Shown piece by piece: positions 44,458 to 56,226 of a stretch of 64,000 nt of DNA. The position numbers were made by a program, and so were the translations under genes. Every line of letters begins with the position of its first letter. Position 1 is the stretch's first letter. A model generated the notes under the pieces. The model made no database searches and had not been told where the DNA came from. It saw nothing but the letters and a program-made list of their open reading frames with translations. The stretch is from Brienomyrus brachyistius (Eukaryota; Chordata; Actinopteri; Osteoglossiformes; Mormyridae): positions 39,052,776-39,116,775 of the forward strand of contig NC_064536.1 of NCBI RefSeq assembly GCF_023856365.1, in the 5' to 3' direction.

Positions 44458-44639
44458 GCCTTACTTATGACCTCCTTCTCTGTGAGTGTCTTCAGGTGCT
44501 TATAGTCCAGCTGAACAGCATGTCATCAATAACCTGCTGCGTTATAGAAATTGAAACAAGCATTACTCCATCAATCTATAAATCTGCCTTCCAGATGAGT
44601 TAGCACACTGGCAAAACAGGGCTGCTTATGCCAGTGAAA

Positions 44640-44712
44640 GCCTCGTTAACGCAGTCGGTAGCGCGTCAGTCTCATAATCTGAAGGTAGTGAGTTCGACCC
44701 TCACACGGGGCA
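44640..44712 (+). tRNA. tRNA-Met (CAT), unit 11
   Basis: It has TTAACGC in the A-box and GGTAGTGAG in the variable region. Confidence 0.8.
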
Positions 44713-45161
44713 GTTTATTTACTTGCTGAAACAGTTCCCATGCATAGCTGCACTTTTACAAAATCACTCTCCCACAGATTCTAATAGATGTTTTTATGTC
44801 ACTCATGTGGCATCAGCCCAGCGTACTTCCATAACTGTGCAAAAGAACTTCTTCAGAAGTTGATACCATTACTCGTCTCATTGCGGATCCACAAACTTTC
44901 CAATTTCAACGTCTAGCCCAAACTGATCTCAGATGCAAGCATCTGTACAGTCATCCGCATCCCATGGCTAAGATTTCACCTACAACAGTAGCCAATCAAG
45001 CATCAACAAAATTCGGCAACAGCAAAATTTGTGACGAGGGCCATATACTTGTTGACTGTTACAATTGTATCACAACACCAGACCTGGACCAGAACCAGAC
45101 ATACTGCTAGCAGGTTTGTGGAAAGATAAAAGATAATCGCTACAAAACTTTTTAAACTTTG

Positions 45162-45233
45162 GCGTTGGTGGTATAGTGGCTAGCATAGCTGCCTTCCAAG
45201 CAGTTGACCCGGGTTCGATTCCCGGCCAACGCA
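45162..45233 (+). tRNA. tRNA-Gly (TCC), unit 12, consensus
   Basis: All 72 positions match the consensus. A T5 run lies just upstream (about 45149-45153), and the A-rich AAGATAAAAGATAA segment is at about 45123-45136. Confidence 0.95.
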
Positions 45234-45415
45234 GCCTTACTTATGACCTCCTTCTCTGTGAGTGTCTTCAGGTGCTTATAGTCCAGCTGAACAGCATGTC
45301 ATCAATAACCCGCTGCGTTATAGAAACTGAAACAAGCATTACTCCATCAATCTATAAATCTGCCTTCCAGATGAGTTAGCACACTGGCAAAACAGGGCTG
45401 CTTATGCCAGTGAAA

Positions 45416-45488
45416 GCCTCGTTAGCGCAGTCGGTAGCGCGTCAGTCTCATAATCTGAAGGTCGTGAGTTCGACCCTCACACGGGGCG
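45416..45488 (+). tRNA. tRNA-Met (CAT), unit 12
   Basis: Only the discriminator differs (G instead of A). The first run of four T downstream is at 45530-45533. Confidence 0.88.
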
Positions 45489-45937
45489 GTTTATTTACTT
45501 GCTGAAACAGTTCCCATGCATAGCTGCACTTTTACAAAATCACTCTCCCACAGATTCTAATAGATGTTTTTATGTCACTCATGTGGCATCAGCCCAGCGT
45601 ACTTCCATAACTGTGCAAAAGAACTTCTTCAGAAGAAGATACCATTACTCGTCTCATTGCGGATCCACAAACCTTCCAATTTCAACGTCTAGCCCAAACT
45701 GATCTCAGATGCAAGCATCTGTACAGTCATCCGCATCCCATGGCTAAGATTTCACCTACAACAGTAGCCAATCAAGCATCAATAAAATTCGGCAACAGCA
45801 AAATTTGTGACGAGGGCCATATACTTGTTGACTGTTACAATTGTATCACAACACCAGACCTGGACCAGAACCAGACATACTGCTAGCAGGTTTGTGGAAA
45901 GATAAAAGATAATCGCTACGAAACTTTTTAAACTTTG

Positions 45938-46009
45938 GCGTTGGTGGTATAGTGGCTAGCATAGCTGCCTTCCAAGCAGTTGACCCGGGTTCGATTCCCG
46001 GCCAACGCA
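45938..46009 (+). tRNA. tRNA-Gly (TCC), unit 13, consensus
   Basis: Perfect match to the consensus, although its partner Met gene is broken. Confidence 0.95.
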
Positions 46010-46191
46010 GCCTTACTTATGACCTCCTTCTCTGTGAGTGTCTTCAGGTGCTTATAGTCCAGCTGAACAGCATGTCATCAATAACCCGCTGCGTTATAGA
46101 AACTGAAACAAGCATTACTCCATCAATCTGTAAATCTGCCTTCCAGATGAGTTAGCACACTGGCAAAACAGGGCTGCTTATGCCAGTGAAA

Positions 46192-46252
46192 GCCTCGTTA
46201 GCGCGTCAGTCTCATAATCTGAAGGTCGTGAGTTCGACCCTCACACGGGGCA
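46192..46252 (+). pseudogene. tRNA-Met (CAT) with deleted D-arm, unit 13
   Basis: Twelve bases are missing between TTAGCGC and GTCAG, so the sequence goes from GCCTCGTTAGCGC straight to GTCAGTC. The gene is 61 bases and has no D-arm, though anticodon and T-arms are intact. The deletion lies between short AGCGC direct repeats. Confidence 0.9.
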
Positions 46253-46701
46253 GTTTACTTACTTGCTGAAACAGTTCCCATGCATAGCTGCACTTTTACA
46301 AAATCACTCTCCCACAGATTCTAATAGATGTTTTTATGTCACTCATGTGGCATCAGCCCAGCGTACTTCCATAACTGTGCAAAAGAACTTCTTCAGAAGA
46401 AGATACCATTACTCGTCTCATTGCGGATCCACAAACCTTCCAATTTCAACGTCTAGCCCAAACTGATCTCAGATGCAAGCATCTGTACAGTCATCCGCAT
46501 CCCATGGCTAAGATTTCACCTGCAACAGTAGGCAATCGAGTATTAACAAAATTCGGCAACAGCAAAATCTGTGACGAGGGCCATATACTTGTTGACTGTT
46601 ACACTTGTATCACAACACCAGACCTGGACCAGAACCAGACATACTGCTAGCAGGTTTGTGGAAAGATAAAAGATAATCGCTACGAAACTTTTTCAACTTC
46701 G

Positions 46702-46773
46702 GCGTAGGTGGTATAGTGGCTAGCATAGCTGCCTTCCAAGCAGTTGACCCGGGTTCGATTCCCAGCCAACGCA
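46702..46773 (+). tRNA. tRNA-Gly (TCC), unit 14, variant
   Basis: It starts GCGTAGG (acceptor mismatch at position 5) and has CCCAGCC in the T-stem. Confidence 0.75.
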
Positions 46774-46954
46774 GCCTTACTTATGACCTCCTTCTCTGTG
46801 AGTGTCTTCAGGTGCTTATAGTCCAGCTGAACAGCATGCCATCAATATCCTGCTGCATTATAGAAACTGAAAGAAGCATTACTCCTTCAATCTATACATC
46901 TGCCTTCCAGATGTGTTAGCACACTGGCAAACAGGGCTGCTTATGTCAGTGAAA

Positions 46955-47027
46955 GCCTCGTTAGCGCAGTAGGTAGCGCGTCAGCCTCATAATCTGAAGG
47001 TCGTGAGTTCAACACTCACACGGGGCA
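46955..47027 (+). tRNA. tRNA-Met (CAT), unit 14
   Basis: It carries GCAGTAGGTAG in the D-loop, CAGCCTCAT and TTCAACACTC in the T-arm. Confidence 0.8.
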
Positions 47028-47476
47028 GTTTATTTACTTCCTAAAACAGTTCCCATGCATAGCTGCACTTTTACAAAATCACTCTCCCACAGATTCTAAT
47101 AGATGTTTTTATGTCACTCATGTGGCATCAGCCCAGCGTACTTCCATAACTGTGCAAAAGAACTTCTTCAGAAGTTGATACCATTACTCGTCTCATTGCG
47201 GATCCACAAACCTTCCAATTTCAACGTCTAGCCCAAACTGATCTCAGATGCAAGCATCTGTACAGTCATCCGCATCCCATGGCTAAGATTTCACCTACAA
47301 CAGTAGCCAATCAAGCATCAACAAAATTCGGCAACAGCAAAATCTGTGACGAGGGCCATATACTTGTTGACTGTTACAATTGTATCACAACACCAGACCT
47401 GGACCAGAACCAGACATACTGCTAGCAGGTTTGTGGAAAGATAAAAGATAATCGCTACGAAACTTTTTAAACTTTG

Positions 47477-47548
47477 GCGTTGGTGGTATAGTGGCTAGCA
47501 TAGCTGCCTTCCAAACAGTTGACCCGGGTTCGATTCCCGGCCAACGCA
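47477..47548 (+). tRNA. tRNA-Gly (TCC), unit 15
   Basis: One change, CCAAACAG, which breaks one anticodon-stem pair. Confidence 0.85.
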
Positions 47549-47730
47549 GCCTTACTTATGACCTCCTTCTCTGTGAGTGTCTTCAGGTGCTTATAGTCCA
47601 GCTGAACAGCATGTCATCAATAACCCGCTGCGTTATAGAAACTGAAACAAGCATTACTCCATCAATCTATAAATCTGCCTTCCAGATGAGTTAGCACACT
47701 GGCAAAACAGGGCTGCTTATGCCAGTGAAA

Positions 47731-47803
47731 GCCTCGTTAGCGCAGTCGGTAGCGCGTCAGTCTCATAATCTGAAGGTCGTGAGTTCGACCCTCACACGGG
47801 GCG
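47731..47803 (+). tRNA. tRNA-Met (CAT), unit 15
   Basis: Only the discriminator differs (G). Confidence 0.88.
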
Positions 47804-48252
47804 GTTTATTTACTTGCTGAAACAGTTCCCATGCATAGCTGCACTTTTACAAAATCACTCTCCCACAGATTCTAATAGATGTTTTTATGTCACTCATGTG
47901 GCATCAGCCCAGCGTACTTCCATAACTGTGCAAAAGAACTTCTTCAGAAGAAGATACCATTACTCGTCTCATTGCGGATCCACAAACCTTCCAATTTCAA
48001 CGTCTAGCCCAAACTGATCTCAGATGCAAGCATCTGTACAGTCATCCGCATCCCATGGCTAAGATTTCACCTACAACAGTAGCCAATCAAGCATCAATAA
48101 AATTCGGCAACAGCAAAATTTGTGACGAGGGCCATATACTTGTTGACTGTTACAATTGTATCACAACACCAGACCTGGACCAGAACCAGACATACTGCTA
48201 GCAGGTTTGTGGAAAGATAAAAGATAATCGCTACGAAACTTTTTAAACTTTG

Positions 48253-48324
48253 GCGTTGGTGGTATAGTGGCTAGCATAGCTGCCTTCCAAGCAGTTGACC
48301 CGGGTTCGATTCCCAGCCAACGCA
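48253..48324 (+). tRNA. tRNA-Gly (TCC), unit 16
   Basis: One change in the T-stem, TTCCCAGCC. It is the first unit of the second 2,315-bp repeat. Confidence 0.83.
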
Positions 48325-48506
48325 GCCTTACTTATGACCTCCTTCTCTGTGAGTGTCTTCAGGTGCTTATAGTCCAGCTGAACAGCATGTCATCAATAAC
48401 CCGCTGCGTTATAGAAACTGAAACAAGCATTACTCCATCAATCTGTAAATCTGCCTTCCAGATGAGTTAGCACACTGGCAAAACAGGGCTGCTTATGCCA
48501 GTGAAA

Positions 48507-48567
48507 GCCTCGTTAGCGCGTCAGTCTCATAATCTGAAGGTCGTGAGTTCGACCCTCACACGGGGCA
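48507..48567 (+). pseudogene. tRNA-Met (CAT) with deleted D-arm, unit 16
   Basis: The deletion is the same as in unit 13 at 46192, three units upstream, showing that the block of units 13-15 was copied to units 16-18. Confidence 0.9.
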
Positions 48568-49016
48568 GTTTATTTACTTGCTGAAACAGTTCCCATGCAT
48601 AGCTGCACTTTTACAAAATCACTCTCCCACAGATTCTAATAGATGTTTTTATGTCACTCATGTGGCATCAGCCCAGCGTACTTCCATAACTGTGCAAAAG
48701 AACTTCTTCAGAAGAAGATACCATTACTCGTCTCATTGCGGATCCACAAACCTTCCAATTTCAACGTCTAGCCCAAACTGATCTCAGATGCAAGCATCTG
48801 TACAGTCATCCGCATCCCATGGCTAAGATTTCACCTGCAACAGTAGGCAATCGAGTATTAACAAAATTCGGCAACAGCAAAATCTGTGACGAGGGCCATA
48901 TACTTGTTGACTGTTACACTTGTATCACAACACCAGACCTGGACCAGAACCAGACATACTGCTAGCAGGTTTGTGGAAAGATAAAAGATAATCGCTACGA
49001 AACTTTTTCAACTTCG

Positions 49017-49088
49017 GCGTAGGTGGTATAGTGGCTAGCATAGCTGCCTTCCAAGCAGTTGACCCGGGTTCGATTCCCAGCCAACGCA
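49017..49088 (+). tRNA. tRNA-Gly (TCC), unit 17, variant
   Basis: It carries GCGTAGG and CCCAGCC, as does unit 14. Confidence 0.75.
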
Positions 49089-49269
49089 GCCTTACTTATG
49101 ACCTCCTTCTCTGTGAGTGTCTTCAGGTGCTTATAGTCCAGCTGAACAGCATGTCATCAATATCCTGCTGCATTATAGAAACTGAAAGAAGCATTACTCC
49201 TTCAATCTATACATCTGCCTTCCAGATGTGTTAGCACACTGGCAAACAGGGCTGCTTATGTCAGTGAAA

Positions 49270-49342
49270 GCCTCGTTAGCGCAGTAGGTAGCGCGTCAGC
49301 CTCATAATCTGAAGGTCGTGAGTTCAACACTCACACGGGGCA
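49270..49342 (+). tRNA. tRNA-Met (CAT), unit 17
   Basis: Same variants as unit 14: AGTAGGTAG, CAGCCTCAT and TTCAACACTC. Confidence 0.8.
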
Positions 49343-49791
49343 GTTTATTTACTTCCTAAAACAGTTCCCATGCATAGCTGCACTTTTACAAAATCACTCT
49401 CCCACAGATTCTAATAGATGTTTTTATGTCACTCATGTGGCATCAGCCCAGCGTACTTCCATAACTGTGCAAAAGAACTTCTTCAGAAGTTGATACCATT
49501 ACTCGTCTCATTGCGGATCCACAAACCTTCCAATTTCAACGTCTAGCCCAAACTGATCTCAGATGCAAGCATCTGTACAGTCATCCGCATCCCATGGCTA
49601 AGATTTCACCTACAACAGTAGCCAATCAAGCATCAACAAAATTCGGCAACAGCAAAATCTGTGACGAGGGCCATATACTTGTTGACTGTTACAATTGTAT
49701 CACAACACCAGACCTGGACCAGAACCAGACATACTGCTAGCAGGTTTGTGGAAAGATAAAAGATAATCGCTACGAAACTTTTTAAACTTTG

Positions 49792-49863
49792 GCGTTGGTG
49801 GTATAGTGGCTAGCATAGCTGCCTTCCAAACAGTTGACCCGGGTTCGATTCCCGGCCAACGCA
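49792..49863 (+). tRNA. tRNA-Gly (TCC), unit 18
   Basis: One change, CCAAACAG, as in unit 15. Confidence 0.85.
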
Positions 49864-50045
49864 GCCTTACTTATGACCTCCTTCTCTGTGAGTGTCTTCA
49901 GGTGCTTATAGTCCAGCTGAACAGCATGTCATCAATAACCCGCTGCGTTATAGAAACTGAAACAAGCATTACTCCATCAATCTATAAATCTGCCTTCCAG
50001 ATGAGTTAGCACACTGGCAAAACAGGGCTGCTTATGCCAGTGAAA

Positions 50046-50118
50046 GCCTCGTTAGCGCAGTCGGTAGCGCGTCAGTCTCATAATCTAAAGGTCGTGAGTT
50101 CGACCCTCACACGGGGCA
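50046..50118 (+). tRNA. tRNA-Met (CAT), unit 18
   Basis: The anticodon 3' stem reads AATCTAAAGG instead of AATCTGAAGG. Otherwise consensus. Confidence 0.83.
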
Positions 50119-50567
50119 GTTTATTTACTTGCTGAAACAGTTCCCATGCATAGCTGCACTTTTACAAAATCACTCTCCCACAGATTCTAATAGATGTTTT
50201 TATGTCACTCATGTGGCATCAGCCCAGCGTACTTCCATAACTGTGCAAAAGAACTTCTTCAGAAGAAGATACCATTACTCGTCTCATTGCGGATCCACAA
50301 ACCTTCCAATTTCAACGTCTAGCCCAAACTGATCTCAGATGCAAGCATCTGTACAGTCATCCGCATCCCATGGCTAAGATTTCACCTGCAACAGTAGGCA
50401 ATCGAGGATTAACAAAATTCGGCAACAGCAAAATCTGTGACGAGGGCCATATACTTGTTGACTGTTACACTTGTATCACAACACCAGACCTGGACCAGAA
50501 CCAGACATACTGCTAGCAGGTTTGTGGAAAGATAAAAGATAATCGCTACGAAACTTTTTCAACTTCG

Positions 50568-50639
50568 GCGTAGGTGGTATAGTGGCTAGCATAGCTGCCT
50601 TCCAAGCAGTTGACCCGGGTTCGATTCCCAGCCAACGCA
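50568..50639 (+). tRNA. tRNA-Gly (TCC), unit 19, variant
   Basis: It has GCGTAGG and CCCAGCC. Confidence 0.75.
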
Positions 50640-50821
50640 GCCTTACTTATGACCTCCTTCTCTGTGAGTGTCTTCAGGTGCTTATAGTCCAGCTGAACAG
50701 CATGTCATCAATAACCCGCTGCGTTATAGAAACTGAAACAAGCATTACTCCATCAATCTATAAATCTGCCTTCCAGATGAGTTAGCACACTGGCAAAACA
50801 GGGCTGCTTATGCCAGTGAAA

Positions 50822-50894
50822 GCCTCGTTAGCGCAGTCGGTAGCGCGTCAGTCTCATAATCTGAAGGTCGTGAGTTCGACCCTCACAAGGGGCA
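50822..50894 (+). tRNA. tRNA-Met (CAT), unit 19
   Basis: One acceptor-side change, CACAAGGGGCA. Confidence 0.83.
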
Positions 50895-51343
50895 GTTTAT
50901 TTACTTGCTGAAACAGTTCCCATGCATAGCTGCACTTTTACAAAATCACTCTCCCACAGATTCTAATAGATGTTTTTATGTCACTCATGTGGCATCAGCC
51001 CAGCGTACTTCCATAACTGTGCAAAAGAACTTCTTCAGAAGTTGATACCATTACTCGTCTCATTGCGGATCCACAAACCTTCCAATTTCAACGTCTAGCC
51101 CAAACTGATCTCAGATGCAAGCATCTGTACAGTCATCCGCATCCCATGGCTAAGATTTCACCTACAACAGTAGCCAATCAAGGATCAACAAAATTCGGCA
51201 ACAGCAAAATTTGTGACGAGGGCCATATACTTGTTGACTGTTACAATTGTATCACAACACCAGACCTGGACCAGAACCAGACATACTGCTAGCAGGTTTG
51301 TGGAAAGATAAAAGATAATCGCTACGAAACTTTTTAAACTTTG

Positions 51344-51415
51344 GCGTTGGTGGTATAGTGGCTAGCATAGCTGCCTTCCAAGCATTTGACCCGGGTTCGA
51401 TTCCCGGCCAACGCA
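51344..51415 (+). tRNA. tRNA-Gly (TCC), unit 20
   Basis: The anticodon arm end reads AAGCATTTGA instead of AAGCAGTTGA. Other arms are consensus. Confidence 0.82.
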
Positions 51416-51597
51416 GCCTTACTTATGACCTCCTTCTCTGAGAGTGTCTTCAGGTGCTTATAGTCCAGCTGAACAGCATGTCATCAATAACCCGCTGCGT
51501 TATAGAAACTAAAACAAGCATTACTCCATCAATCTGTAAATCTGCCTTCCAGATGAGTTAGCACACTGGCAAAACAGGGCTGCTTATGCCAGTGAAA

Positions 51598-51670
51598 GCC
51601 TCGTTAGCGCAGTCGGTAGCGCGTCAGTCTCATAATCTGAAGGTCGTGAGTTCGACCCTCACACGGGGCA
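51598..51670 (+). tRNA. tRNA-Met (CAT), unit 20, consensus
   Basis: All positions match consensus; followed by GTTTATTT. Confidence 0.93.
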
Positions 51671-52119
51671 GTTTATTTACTTGCTGAAACAGTTCCCATG
51701 CATAGCTGCACTTTTACAAAATCACTCTCCCACAGATTCTAATAGATGTTTTTATGTCACTCATGTGGCATCAGCCCAGCGTACTTCCATAACTGTGCAA
51801 AAGAACTTCTTCAGAAGAAGATACCATTACTCGTCTCATTGCGGATCCACAAACCTTCCAATTTCAACGTCTAGCCCAAACTGATCTCAGATGCAAGCAT
51901 CTGTACAGTCATCCGCATCCCATGGCTAAGATTTCACCTGCAACAGTAGGCAATCGAGTATTAACAAAATTCGGCAACAGCAAAATCTGTGACGAGGGCC
52001 ATATACTTGTTGACTGTTACACTTGTATCACAACACCAGACCTGGACCAGAACCAGACATACTGCTAGCAGGTTTGTGGAAAGATAAAAGATAATCGCTA
52101 CGAAACTTTTTCAACTTCG

Positions 52120-52191
52120 GCGTAGGTGGTATAGTGGCTAGCATAGCTGCCTTCCAAGCAGTTGACCCGGGTTCAATTCCCAGCCAACGCA
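52120..52191 (+). tRNA. tRNA-Gly (TCC), unit 21, variant
   Basis: It carries GCGTAGG, the T-loop TTCAATT and CCCAGCC. First unit of a two-unit repeat of 1,542 bp. Confidence 0.72.
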
Positions 52192-52363
52192 GTCTTACTT
52201 ATGACCTCAATCTCTGTGAGTGTCTTCAGGTGCTTATAGTCCAGCTGAACAGCATGCCATCAATATCCTGCTGCATTATAGAAACTGAAAGAAGCATTAC
52301 TCCTTCAATCTATACATCTGCCTTCCAGATGAGTTAGCACACTGGCAAAACAGGGCTGTGAAA

Positions 52364-52436
52364 GCCTCGTTAGCGCAGTCGGTAGCGTGTCAGTCTCATA
52401 ATCTGAAGGTCGTGAGTTCGACCCTCACACGGGGCA
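52364..52436 (+). tRNA. tRNA-Met (CAT), unit 21
   Basis: D-stem reads AGCGTGTC. The spacer before it is about 10 bases shorter than in other units (GGGCTGTGAAAG). Confidence 0.83.
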
Positions 52437-52885
52437 GTTTATTTACTTGCTGAAACAGTTCCCATGCATAGCTGCACTTTTACAAAATCACTCTCCCACA
52501 GATTCTAATAGATGTTTTTATGTCACTCATGTGGCATCAGCCCAGCGTACTTCCATAACTGTGCAAAAGAACTTCTTCAGAAGTAGATACTATTACTCGT
52601 CTCATAGCGGATCCACAAACCTTCCAATTTCAACATCTAGCCCAAACTGATCTCAGATGCAAGCATCTGTATAGTCATCCGCATCCCATGGCTAAGATTT
52701 CAACTGCAACAGTAGCCAATCGAGCAACAACAAAATTCGGCAACAGCAAAATCTGTGACGAGGGCCATATACTTGTTGACTGTTACACTTGTATCACAAC
52801 ACCAGACCTGGACCAGAACCAGACATACAGCTAGCAGGTTTGTGGAAAGATAAAAGATAATCGCTACAAAACTTTTTAAACTTTG

Positions 52886-52957
52886 GCGTTGGTGGTATAG
52901 TGGCTAGCATAGCTGCCTTCCAAGCAGTTGACCTGGGTTCGATTCCCGGCCAACGCA
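52886..52957 (+). tRNA. tRNA-Gly (TCC), unit 22
   Basis: Only one change, CCTGGG in the T-stem, which still forms a G-T pair. Confidence 0.9.
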
Positions 52958-53139
52958 GCCTTACTTATGACCTCCTTCTCTGTGAGTGTCTTCAGGTGCT
53001 AATAGTCCAGCTGAACAGCATGTTATCAATAACCCGCTGTGTTATAGAAACTGAAACAAGCATTACTCCATCAATCTATAAATCTGCCTTCCAGATGAGT
53101 TAGCACACTGGCAAAACAGGGCTGCTTATGCCAGTGAAA

Positions 53140-53212
53140 GCCTCGTTAGCGCAGTCGGTAGCGCGTCAGTCTCATAATCTGAAGGTCGTGAGTTCGACCC
53201 TCACACGGGGCA
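53140..53212 (+). tRNA. tRNA-Met (CAT), unit 22, consensus
   Basis: All positions match consensus. Confidence 0.93.
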
Positions 53213-53661
53213 GTTTATTTACTTGCTGAAACAGTTCCCATGCATAGCTGCACTTTTACAAAATCACTCTCCCACAGATTCTAATAGATGTTTTTATGTC
53301 ACTCATGTGGCATCAGCCCAGCGTACTTCCATAACTGTGCAAAAGAACTTCTTCAGAAGAAGATACCATTACTCGTCTCATTGCGGATCCACAAACCTTC
53401 CAATTTCAACGTCTAGCCCAAACTGATCTCAGATGCAAGCATCTGTACAGTCATCCGCATCCCATGGCTAAGATTTCACCTGCAACAGTAGGCAATCGAG
53501 TATTAACAAAATTCGGCAACAGCAAAATCTGTGACGAGGGCCATATACTTGTTGACTGTTACACTTGTATCACAACACCAGACCTGGACCAGAACCAGAC
53601 ATACTGCTAGCAGGTTTGTGGAAAGATAAAAGATAATCGCTACGAAACTTTTTCAACTTCG

Positions 53662-53733
53662 GCGTAGGTGGTATAGTGGCTAGCATAGCTGCCTTCCAAG
53701 CAGTTGACCCGGGTTCAATTCCCAGCCAACGCA
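53662..53733 (+). tRNA. tRNA-Gly (TCC), unit 23, variant
   Basis: Same variants as unit 21 (GCGTAGG, TTCAATT, CCCAGCC). Confidence 0.72.
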
Positions 53734-53905
53734 GTCTTACTTATGACCTCCTTCTCTGTGAGTGTCTTCAGGTGCTTATAGTCCAGCTGAACAGCATGCC
53801 ATCAATATCCTGCTGCATTATAGAAACTGAAAGAAGCATTACTCCTTCAATCTATACATCTGCCTTCCAGATGAGTTAGCACACTGGCAAAACAGGGCTG
53901 TGAAA

Positions 53906-53978
53906 GCCTCGTTAGCGCAGTCGGTAGCGTGTCAGTCTCATAATCTGAAGGTCGTGAGTTCGACCCTCACACGGGGCA
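53906..53978 (+). tRNA. tRNA-Met (CAT), unit 23
   Basis: Same as unit 21: AGCGTGTC and the shortened spacer before it. Confidence 0.83.
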
Positions 53979-54427
53979 GTTTATTTACTTGCTGAAACAG
54001 TTCCCATGCATAGCTGCACTTTTACAAAATCACTCTCCCACAGATTCTAATAGATGTTTTTATGTCACTCATGTGGCATCAGCCCAGCGTACTTCCATAA
54101 CTGTGCAAAAGAACTTCTTCAGAAGTAGATACTATTACTCGTCTCATAGCGGATCCACAAACCTTCCAATTTCAACATCTAGCCCAAACTGATCTCAGAT
54201 GCAAGCATCTGTATAGTCATCCGCATCCCATGGCTAAGATTTCAACTGCAACAGTAGCCAATCGAGCAACAACAAAATTCGGCAACAGCAAAATCTGTGA
54301 CGAGGGCCATATACTTGTTGACTGTTACACTTGTATCACAACACCAGACCTGGACCAGAACCAGACATACAGCTAGCAGGTTTGTGGAAAGATAAAAGAT
54401 AATCGCTACAAAACTTTTTAAACTTTG

Positions 54428-54499
54428 GCGTTGGTGGTATAGTGGCTAGCATAGCTGCCTTCCAAGCAGTTGACCTGGGTTCGATTCCCGGCCAACGCA
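54428..54499 (+). tRNA. tRNA-Gly (TCC), unit 24
   Basis: Same as unit 22, with CCTGGG only. Confidence 0.9.
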
Positions 54500-54681
54500 G
54501 CCTTACTTATGACCTCCTTCTCTGTGAGTGTCTTCAGGTGCTAATAGTCCAGCTGAACAGCATGTTATCAATAACCCGCTGTGTTATAGAAACTGAAACA
54601 AGCATTACTCCATCAATCTATAAATCTGCCTTCCAGATGAGTTAGCACACTGGCAAAACAGGGCTGCTTATGCCAGTGAAA

Positions 54682-54754
54682 GCCTCGTTAGCGCAGTCGG
54701 TAGCGCGTCAGTCTCATAATCTGAAGGTCGTGAGTTCGACCCTCACACGGGGCA
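54682..54754 (+). tRNA. tRNA-Met (CAT), unit 24, consensus
   Basis: All positions match consensus. Confidence 0.93.
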
Positions 54755-55197
54755 GTTTATTTACTTGCTGAAACAGTTCCCATGCATAGCTGCACTTTTA
54801 CAAAATCACTCTCCCACAGATTCTAATAGATGTTTTTATGTCACTCATCTGGCATCAGCCCAGCGTACTTCCATAACTGTGCAAAAGAACTTCTTTAGAA
54901 GTAGATACCATTACTCGTCTCATAGCGGATCCACAAACCTTCCAATTTCAACATCTAGCCCAAACTGATCTCAGATGCAAGCATCTGTACAGTCATCCGC
55001 ATCCCATGGCTAAGATTTCAACTGCAACAGTAGCCAATCGAGCAACAACAAAATTCGGCAACAGCAAAATCTGTGACGAGGGCCATATACTTGTTGACTG
55101 TTACAATTGTATCACAACACCAGACCTGGACCAGACATACTGCTAGCAGGTTTGTGGAAAGATAAAAGATAATCGCTACGAAACTTTTTAAACTTTG

Positions 55198-55269
55198 GCG
55201 TTGGTGGTATAGTGGCTAGCATAGCTGCCTTCCAAGCATTTGACCCGGGTTCGATTCCCGGCCAACGCA
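55198..55269 (+). tRNA. tRNA-Gly (TCC), unit 25
   Basis: It has AAGCATTTGA as in unit 20. Confidence 0.82.
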
Positions 55270-55451
55270 GCCTTACTTATGACCTCCTTCTCTGTGAGTG
55301 TCTTCAGGTGCTTATAGTCCAGCTGAACAGCATGTCATCAATATCCTGCTGCATTATAGAAACTGAAAGAAGCATTACTCCTTCAATCTATATATCTGCC
55401 TTCCAGATGAGTTAGCACACTGGCAAAACAGGGCTGCTTATGCCAGTGAAA

Positions 55452-55524
55452 GCCTCGTTAGCGCAGTCGGTAGCGCGTCAGCCTCATAATATGAAGGTTG
55501 TGAGTTTGACACTAACACGGGGCA
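55452..55524 (+). tRNA. tRNA-Met (CAT), unit 25, degenerate
   Basis: It shows CAGCCTCATAATATG, GGTTGTGAG, TTTGACACTAAC. T-stem pairing is lost, so probably a pseudogene. Confidence 0.6.
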
Positions 55525-55973
55525 GTTTATTTACTTCCTGAAACAGTTCCCATGCATAGCTGCACTTTTACAAAATCACTCTCCCACAGATTCTAATAGA
55601 TGTTTTTATGTCACTCATGTGGCATCAGCCCAGCGTACTTAGATAACTGTGCAAAAGAACTTCTTCAGAAGTAGATACCATTACTCGTCTCATAGCGGAT
55701 CCACAAACCTTCCAATTTCAACGTCTAGCCCAAACTGATCTCAGATGCAAGCATCTGTAGAGTCATCCGCATCCCATGGCTAAGATTTCACCTGCAACAG
55801 TAGCCAATCGAGCATCAACAAAATTCGACAACAGCAAAATCTGTGACGAGAGCCATATACTTCTTGACTGTTACACTTGTATCACAACACCAGACCTGGA
55901 CCAAAACCAGACATACTGCTAGGAGGTTTGTGGAAAGATAAAAGATAATTGCTACGAAACATTTTCAACTACG

Positions 55974-56045
55974 GCGTTGGTGGTATTGTGGCTAGCATAG
56001 CTGCCTTCCAAGCAGTTGACCCGGGTTCGATTCACGGCCAACGCA
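55974..56045 (+). tRNA. tRNA-Gly (TCC), unit 26, variant
   Basis: The D-arm reads TATTGTGG, replacing the conserved A at position 14, and T-arm has TTCACGG. Confidence 0.75.
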
Positions 56046-56226
56046 GCCTTACTTATGACCTCCTTCTCTGTGAGTGTCTTCAGGTGCTTATAGTCCAGCT
56101 GAACAGCATGTCATCAATATCCTGCTGCATTATAGAAACTGAAAGAAGCATTACTCCTTCAATCTATACATCTGCCTTCCAGATGTGTTAGCACACTGGC
56201 AAACAGGGCTGCTTATGTCAGTGAAA

